64,000 nt of DNA from Capra hircus (taxonomy: Eukaryota > Chordata > Mammalia > Artiodactyla > Bovidae), in the NCBI RefSeq assembly GCF_001704415.2, contig NC_030821.1, positions 36,067,210 to 36,131,209 on the forward strand. The letters are read 5' to 3'. Positions within the stretch are counted from its first letter, which is position 1. Every line of letters begins with the position of its first letter. Below, piece after piece: positions 57,851 through 64,000 of the stretch. A program made the position numbers and the translations under genes. The notes beneath the pieces were generated by a model. It was not told the origin of the DNA. It saw nothing but the letters and a program-made list of their open reading frames with translations, and did not search any database.

Positions 57851-59515
57851 GGTATATAAAAAGAGATAGATTGACTATAATTAAGTGGCAGCATGCACTT
57901 AATTAAATTCAAGCCATAATCCACGTTCTGATCTTAAAAGTCTCCTACAACTTCTCACTTCCCACTGTAACTAATATCTGGAGTTCAGCTCAGTCCACTT
58001 ATGTAATTTATCAATGACTATATTTCCATTCTCAAACAGAACTCTGCTATTGTTGAAATGTGTATACGGTTGTGTGTTTAAAAATACCTGCTTGATTTTG
58101 GGGGAGGGAGGGTGAATTTGATTACATCTAGTGATTGATTCTTCTAACTTAATTCCTCTGGGAAAATATGTCACAGGATCATAAACTCCAGAGAGAGAAG
58201 CCCGAGAAATCAACAAGGTCAATCCCTTGCCACCAGGTGGGATGGAACTTCTGACTGATTTCCTAGCCAAAGAGTCACGGTGACATCCGTATGCATCTTT
58301 TCTTTCTGCATATATTGAATCAAAGAACAACCAGGCATCTGGTACTAAGCATTATAAAGTCATATGTGATGCTCACTAATACAAAACGCCTGGACGGAAA
58401 TGAAGTTAATACATATGGCATTCAATTTACAAATGAAGACTCATTCATCATCAAAGATCCAGAATGCTCACTGCCATGACATAAGAAAGAACTTAGGAGG
58501 AATATCTGTTTTCCTTTGTGTATCATCCCCCTCAACACAGCAACTAAGAGGAAGACATGTGTGTATTTCCTGGACTTGATCTGGGGCCTATAGCACATTT
58601 CACAAAGGCATTCAAGGGCCCGATGTCTTTCAGACAAGACTGTTAGCCAGTTTTATATCATAGACAACTTATATTGTGGAGTCTTTAAAAGAGTATTACT
58701 TATGCATTATACCAAAGCCATAAACATCACTGGAGGTTCTTAAAAAAATTACATCAATAGACCAAATAGAAGACAGCTTTGGAATGGAATCCTGTGGTTG
58801 TACCCCATACACCATACAGTTTTCTTTTCCAGGAGGAAGAACAGGCAGCTTGTTCTCCATCACCTCATAGATCTGATTTGAGGAGATACTGACAAGAGAA
58901 CTTTTTACAAGAATTTTATGGTTAACAAAGTCAATGAGGAAACAGAATCCTCCTATGTCTTCAACGTTGGCAGTACCTTTCTTAGGATGTCAAAGAGAAA
59001 GTTTCTTTCCCTTCTGATTTTGACCTTTTCTACTTGGCAGATGTTGATTTTTTCCCCTTCTGCCTGTGTTTCTAATGGAGCTTGAAATTAACATGGTTTT
59101 TTTGTTTCTCTCCTAATTTGTGTGCCGCCATCATCAATGTTGTCAGCATAGTTCTGGGAATAGGGTTTGTTTACTGCTTCTGTTGAGCCAGCAAATGGAG
59201 AAATGCAGAAAAGACTGTTCTGCACACCCCCTTTCAGGGTAGAGTCCCTTTTCATTCACAGACACAGCCTTTACTAAGCAGCCAGTAACCTTTCTGAGTG
59301 CAGAAGCCAACAACAATTCTCAGTGCTTATTCTCAATGACGCCGCTGAGCTGTTTCAGACAGAGCTGGGTATACCCTGACCCCAGACGCTCCTTGTTAAC
59401 AGGTAACACAGAGACTGAACGGTTCCCCATATATTCCCATCTCCAAAGATCCCTTGTAGGCTTTTTGGGTTCTCACTTCTTTTCCTACTCCTTTGTGAGA
59501 TTACCCATTTCCGTA
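57851..59515. other. Unique stretch with open minus-strand segments
   Basis: No transposon recognised. On the minus strand two overlapping frames between about 59256 and 58690 stay open for long stretches without an ATG-initiated frame over 60 codons. They are separated by stops and a frame change. No family recognised. Confidence 0.35.
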
Positions 59516-59522
59516 TCTTCAG

Positions 59523-59616
59523 ATATATGTGATATATATATATATGGAACATCTGAAGATTTGTGTGTGTATATATATAGTATTTGTGTGTATATATAAT
59601 ATATATATATATATAG
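59523..59616 (+). repeat. (TA)n/(TG)n compound microsatellite
   Basis: atatatatatat runs at 59531-59543 and 59595-59615 with gtgtgtgtatatatat between. Confidence 0.9.
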
Positions 59617-59617
59617 T

Positions 59618-59832
59618 ACTTGTTTGCTAAGTCACTTCAATCATGTCCAACTCTTTGGAACCCTATAGACTGTAGCCTGCTGGCCTCCTCTGTGCATGGG
59701 ATTCTCCAAGCAAGAATACTAGAGTGGGTTGCCATGCCCTCCTTCAGGGAATCTTACTGACCCTGGGATTGAACCCATGTCTCTTGCATCTCCTGTATTG
59801 GCAGGTGGTTTCTTTACCATCTGGGAACCCCC
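59618..59832 (-). mobile_element. Bov-tA SINE beside a TA microsatellite
   Basis: Minus-strand copy; plus reads ctgtgcatgggattctccaa, gggattgaacccatgtctct, atctgggaaccccc. Confidence 0.92.
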
Positions 59833-60500
59833 ATACATATTTCAGCAGAGTACAGTATTTTGTTTCCAAAATTTTCATCCAGAAATAATGCCTAGCCAGG
59901 TAACACTTATTGGCAGTTTATCCTGGTCCACAACTTGGTTTGGTGCTATTCCAGGCACCCATTTGCTTTCTGGTCCATACGTCACTCTTCTTTGCTTACT
60001 CTCTTGGCATGAAATTACAGTTCCCAGACAGTCCCTGCCTCCTGGCTTCCAGACAGTTCTTGACAATGTGAGGCATGAGAAGGAGACTGGGGGCGAAAGC
60101 GGGGAAGGCCAGCACATTCCTGGGTCACTTTGTTTCTGGGGGCATCTGGGGCAGTGACTGTCATCTCATGGCTCCAGTTCCCACTGGACTGCCCACTGGG
60201 GTTCCAAGTTCTGCCAGGCACCTCTGAGCTCTGAACTCTGCCTCCTCCTGTGTGCCCCAGCCCTGGGAAAGCTTTCCACTGCTCTTAACCTCTGGGTTGT
60301 CTCACTTTTGCACTTGTTCTGCCAATTCTATTAAGTTCTCTATTCTAAATATACCCCGAGTGGTTTCTGGCTTCCTGACCAGAATCTGAATGATAACCAT
60401 TCCACTGGGAAAAGAAGGTCCGAATTTTCTTCGCATGTAGAATGGACGGCAGTGACTCCTAGCTGTGCTCAATGTGTCATCCATTTAGTAGAATATTTAG
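59833..60500. other. Unique sequence
   Basis: Relatively GC-rich (59940-60290). Frames on both strands overlap each other (59729-60157 plus; 59875-60117 and 60015-60221 minus) and the first begins inside the SINE. Not supportable as genes. Confidence 0.4.
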
Positions 60501-60627
60501 GGACTTCCCTGCTGGTCCTATGGTTAAGACTCTGTTGTGCTTTCTATGTAGGGAGTGCGGGTTTGATTCCTGGTCAGGGAACTAAGAACCTACACACCAC
60601 AGAGCACATCCAAAATACTAAAAACCT
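60501..60627 (+). mobile_element. CHR-type SINE, shortened
   Basis: ggacttccctgctggtccta, gggtttgattcctggtcagg, then a short body. Repeat gaatatttag (60491-60500) versus gaatattcag (60628-60637). Confidence 0.9.
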
Positions 60628-60637
60628 GAATATTCAG

Positions 60638-61573
60638 CAGGGATTCTGCTTCTAAGCCAGACTTGTAGTTTGCTGTGGCCATGTGAACGAGTCCTGGCCA
60701 CAGTGATGTGATCAGATGAGTGGTGTGGCAGAGTCTAAACTTTTCTTTACAAGTTAGCTGCTCTGTCCTCACTCTACCTTCTTCCCCTCTTCCTGTGGTT
60801 TGGAGCATGGATGGAACCACTGGCATTCTATCTTGGAACATGAGGATGTGGGCCAAATTTGGGAGAGAGCAGGACCAAAAGACACAGGAGCCCGAGTCCT
60901 TGAGAACTTTGCAGAGAAAAACCAGCATCCCAAGTATGCTCTGCCTCCCTCTGCAGTTTTACATGAGAAGCAAAGAAAATTCTCTTTCCTCTAAGCTTCT
61001 GCTCTTTCCAATCTCTTTGCAGCCAATTTGAGTTCCAAACCAATTCAGGACCCAAATCATGAGCTCAGTGTCTGTCCCAGACTGCTGATTAATTTTCTTA
61101 TACCTTTCCTTAACAAATTAAAGCAAGGTCCTTGATCCTCTGACCTTATTCCAAGTTTCGGCCTCCTCCTGTTTATACTTAGAATTGACCTACTCTCATC
61201 TACAAAGCTTCCAAAGATTCTATTCCCTTTAACAGCTTCTGCTCTGCTTATTAAGTTTTCTCTGGAAGGGAGGAGTTGGGGGGTCAAAGCCAGCTACTTA
61301 CTGAGCCTATATCCAACCTAGAAAATGATTAGAGTCTGGATGTTAGAGAATTTTTAATTAAAAGCCTGGGAACATTGTTCCTCAGGTATTAATAAAGCCA
61401 GCAAAATGGAAAATCAGCATGGCTCAACACCACAAGACACACTGTTAGTGTCCTGGTCTCATGGCCCCTCTTCCTGGAGCCAATGGGCTGTAACTGTACC
61501 TAATGGCTGCCAAGTACAGATAAATCTTACCTATACTTCACCCAAGCGGGTGTCAATTAGAAATACGGACTTC
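60638..61573. other. Unique sequence
   Basis: Frames at 60590-60928, 60720-61031 and 60828-61055 overlap on both strands. No domain visible. Confidence 0.4.
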
Positions 61574-61745
61574 TAGGATGGTAGTTCCAAAACTTTATTG
61601 TGCATGACAATCACTGGGGGGAATTTGTCTGAAGTGAAGATTTCCACCCTTCTGCTCATGATTTAGTTGGACTGGGGTGGGGGAAGGGTCACGAACTTGC
61701 CTGATGGAAAGGACCCCAGGTGTCTCTACAGTACCTGGTCTATGA
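61574..61745 (+). mobile_element. MER5A-like hAT DNA transposon
   Basis: gtagttccaaaactttattg, tgcatgacaatcactggggg, gatttagttggactggggtg, then tggtctatgaaccac: a decayed MER5A in order. Confidence 0.65.
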
Positions 61746-61842
61746 ACCACATGAGGAGAGATTGTGCCCCTGGGAACTGATGAAGGCTACAACATTGCCA
61801 CAAGTGTAGAGTTGTCATCAGCTGGGGGTTGGGCTGGGCCAC

Positions 61843-62050
61843 ATGAAATGATGCCTACCACATTCCAGGAACTCCGCTAGGTATCTTCCAGAAACCATCT
61901 AGTTCATGCTTTTGATGACCTGTATAACTATCATTACTACACTTGTTTTGCAGTAAGCAACCTGAAGTGCAGAGAACTTAACTTGCCTAAAGTTTCAAAG
62001 TGGATTCAAAGCTGGGTGTGTGTTGGAGCTAAGTCTACTGGTTCCTCTCG
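61843..62050 (+). mobile_element. MIR relic
   Basis: ccaggaactccgctaggtat, ctatcattactacacttgtt, gcaacctgaagtgcagagaa, cttaacttgcctaaagtttc: a near full-length MIR. Confidence 0.75.
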
Positions 62051-62144
62051 TTTTGCTCCACACCCTTCCCAATCATGCTTTGTATTTCCAGACACTGATC
62101 TGGGCGGACTGTATCACAGGGTCCTCTGGCTTCTGGTTGGGTTG

Positions 62145-62414
62145 CTGCTGCTGCTGCTAAGTCACTTCAGTTGTGTCTGACTCTGTGTGACCCCATAGAT
62201 GGCAGCCCACCAGGCTCCCCCGTCCCTGGGATTGTCCAGGCAAGACACTGGAGTGGGTTTTCATTTCCTTCTCCAATGCATGAAAGTGAAAAGTGAAAGG
62301 GAAGTCGCTCAGTCATGTCCAACTCTTCGCGACACCATGGACCGCAGCCTACCAGGCTCCTCTGTCCATGGGATTTTCCAGGGAAGAGTACCGGAGTGGG
62401 GTGCCATCGCCTTC
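62145..62414 (-). mobile_element. Bov-A2 SINE with 9-bp target duplication
   Basis: Two-unit minus-strand copy with (CTG)n start; repeat gttgggttg at 62136-62144 and 62415-62423. Confidence 0.95.
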
Positions 62415-62423
62415 GTTGGGTTG

Positions 62424-62639
62424 AGTCCTGCCAATAGGAAGTGCTAGAAGAAGACTGCTGAGGAAGGAGGAAGGGAGTTCAGGGCACTGATTCCCCAGCC
62501 TCCCTCACTGCAGTCTCCAGGGGTGAATCTTTTAACCAAAGGCCACAGCTCTTGTCAGTGGCTCTTGTCCCATGACTGTCCCCTCCTAAGTCCCTGTAAC
62601 TATTCCCTCTTTTTGCCTTTTTCAGCCTGAGGCTGATCA
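62424..62639. other. Unique sequence
   Basis: Nothing recognised. Confidence 0.4.
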
Positions 62640-62780
62640 CTGGCACCCTTCCTCTTTTTCTCTCTAATTGGGAAGAGTGAGTTTGTTGAGGGCAGGGTCG
62701 ATATCTTTTTATCTTTGTACACACAGCATTTAGAATAGTGCCTGTTTCCTGGTAACACAGTAGAAAAATGTTAGTGCATG
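62640..62780 (+). mobile_element. L2 LINE 3' end
   Basis: ttgagggcagggtcgatatc, catttagaatagtgcctgtt match the L2 3' end. Confidence 0.65.
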
Positions 62781-63355
62781 TTGACATGAATAAGCACTTT
62801 ACTAGTCCAACAATGTGCTAAATATTCTCTATTAACTCATTTAGTTCCTGTTATTATTTTTTTTCTTTTTTAAGAACAGATTTTTTTTTTAAAGAAAGCT
62901 ATTGGATGTTTCTTCTAGAAAAATGAAAACTTTCATTTGTGCAGAAATCTGTACACTAATGTTCCTAGCACCCTTATTTGCAATAGCCCAAGACTGGAAA
63001 TAATCTGTATATTCTCCCTTGACTACAAAGTTAAACAAATTGTGGGACATTCATCCACGGTATATGAGGCAGCAATAAAAAAGGACATACTCTTCACCCA
63101 TGGCAACAAGTCAGATACATCTCAAGGCTCAGTGGGGGAAAAAAAAAAAACAATCTCAAGAGGTTATATACTCTGTGATTCCAAGTAAGTAAGATTATTG
63201 AAGTACCTAAATGACAGAGATAGGAGGAGGAGGAAATAGAGACTGCCAGGGGTTAGCATGGACAGTGGAGATAGATGTGGCTATATTACAGCACAGAGGA
63301 TCTGTGCTGATGGAACAGCTCTGCATCTCAACTGTAGTAGTGGTTACACAAAGCT

Positions 63356-63571
63356 CAGTGTGTATGTGTGTGTGCATACTCAGTCATGTCTGACTCTTTG
63401 TGACTCCTGGACTGTAGCCTGCCAGATTCCTATGTCCATGGGATTTCTCAGGCAAGGACCCTGGAATGGGTTGCCATTTCCTGCTCCAGGGGATCTTCTT
63501 GACCTAGGATTGAACCCACGTCTCTTACATCTCCTGCAATGGCAGGCAGATTCTTTACCACTGAGTCACCA
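63356..63571 (-). mobile_element. Bov-tA SINE with 10-bp target duplication
   Basis: Minus-strand copy inside the L1M. Perfect repeat acacaaagct at 63346-63355 and 63572-63581. Confidence 0.95.
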
Positions 63572-63605
63572 ACACAAAGCTACACCAGTGATAAAATCAC
63601 GCACA

Positions 63606-63624
63606 TACATACACACACACACAC
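63606..63624 (+). repeat. (CA)n microsatellite
   Basis: acatacacacacacacacac within the L1M 3' region. Confidence 0.85.
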
Positions 63625-64000
63625 CCATACCCATACACTTGCATGCTTGTAAAACTGTTGGACTGTACCAATGTCCCTTTTCTAGTTTTGATATTGTACT
63701 ATGGTTATCAAGGTTTTAGTAATGTGGAGTGAGAGGTAAAGGGTACATAGAACCTCCTTGTACATTTTTTTTCTGCTGCTTCCTCTGAATCTATAATTAT
63801 TTAAAAATAAAAAGTTGAAAAAGAAAACTGGCATATTTTATGTCTTCATGTTTTCATTGACAATAGAGTTTCACTATTCTACTTTTAAGATGATATTTAG
63901 ATTTTATTTTATTCTACAGAATGTATGAGCCACATAGTCTAGTGGAGACAGAGAAAAATGTATAGATGTCAAGCCTTTACCTGTTCCTGTCAATTTTAAG

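Larger units (their letters stand above)
62930..63835 (+). mobile_element. L1M-type 3' end, split by a Bov-tA
   Basis: ctaatgttcctagcaccctt, atttgcaatagcccaagact, attgtgggacattcatccac, atgaggcagcaataaaaaag, then after the SINE gataaaatcacgcacatac (with a CA run at 63606-63624) and a final A-rich region. Confidence 0.85.

Noticed and set aside
63258..63719. 153-codon plus-strand frame
   Set aside because: It spans an L1M fragment and a Bov-tA SINE.

Overview
This window looks like nuclear DNA of a ruminant, most likely a bovid. It carries at least seven fragments of the RTE-type LINE BovB, about 24 Bov-tA SINEs, six two-unit Bov-A2 SINEs, nine CHR-type tRNA-Glu SINEs and ruminant-type L1 3' ends, on a background of older mammalian MIR, L2, MER5A, MLT2 and L1M relics. 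Family names come from recognising consensus features by eye, not from a database search.

I see no convincing intact protein-coding gene, no tRNA, rRNA or snRNA gene and no CpG island. The sequence reads as intergenic or deep-intronic DNA. The long open frames are mostly the reverse-transcriptase and C-terminal part of BovB, broken by stops or frameshifts, or accidental frames through SINEs. A few exon-like open segments with splice signals are given as low-confidence leads: minus strand 14654-14949, and plus strand 32124-32212, 35637-35850 and 36582-36689.

Layout. 1-2255: MLT2-like LTR split by a Bov-tA, then a CHR SINE with a perfect target duplication. 2256-5900: mostly unique, with a duplicated MIR segment. 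5900-10170: dense in repeats (four Bov-tA, a hAT-type element, BovB copy 1, L2). 10170-19150: largely unique, with a MIR split by a CHR SINE and an L1 3' end. 19150-22730: L1 3' ends and SINEs. 23100-25570: antisense L1 ORF2 relic broken by a mariner MITE, a BovB piece and a Bov-A2. 26130-27815: BovB copy 2 inside a MIR. 27816-30555: a repeat-poor, AT-rich island. 30558-31546: an ERV-type LTR with SINE-in-SINE nesting. 33268-34282: BovB copy 3. 34370-35536: nested CHR/L1, Bov-tA, mariner MITE and Bov-A2. 38360-39072: BovB copy 4, old. 41711-45240: a second repeat-poor island. 47374-50762: BovB copies 5 and 6, and a SINE cluster that hit one target site twice. 50764-64000: L2, CHR, L1, MER5A, Bov-tA and Bov-A2 elements between unique stretches.

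The main biological content is a layered record of retrotransposition: old MIR/L2/MLT2/L1M, then BovB and its dependent SINEs, with many target-site duplications still readable. I found no previously undescribed molecular system. The best leads are the nested and duplicated insertions, the least-decayed BovB copies and the repeat-poor islands that could hold enhancers.
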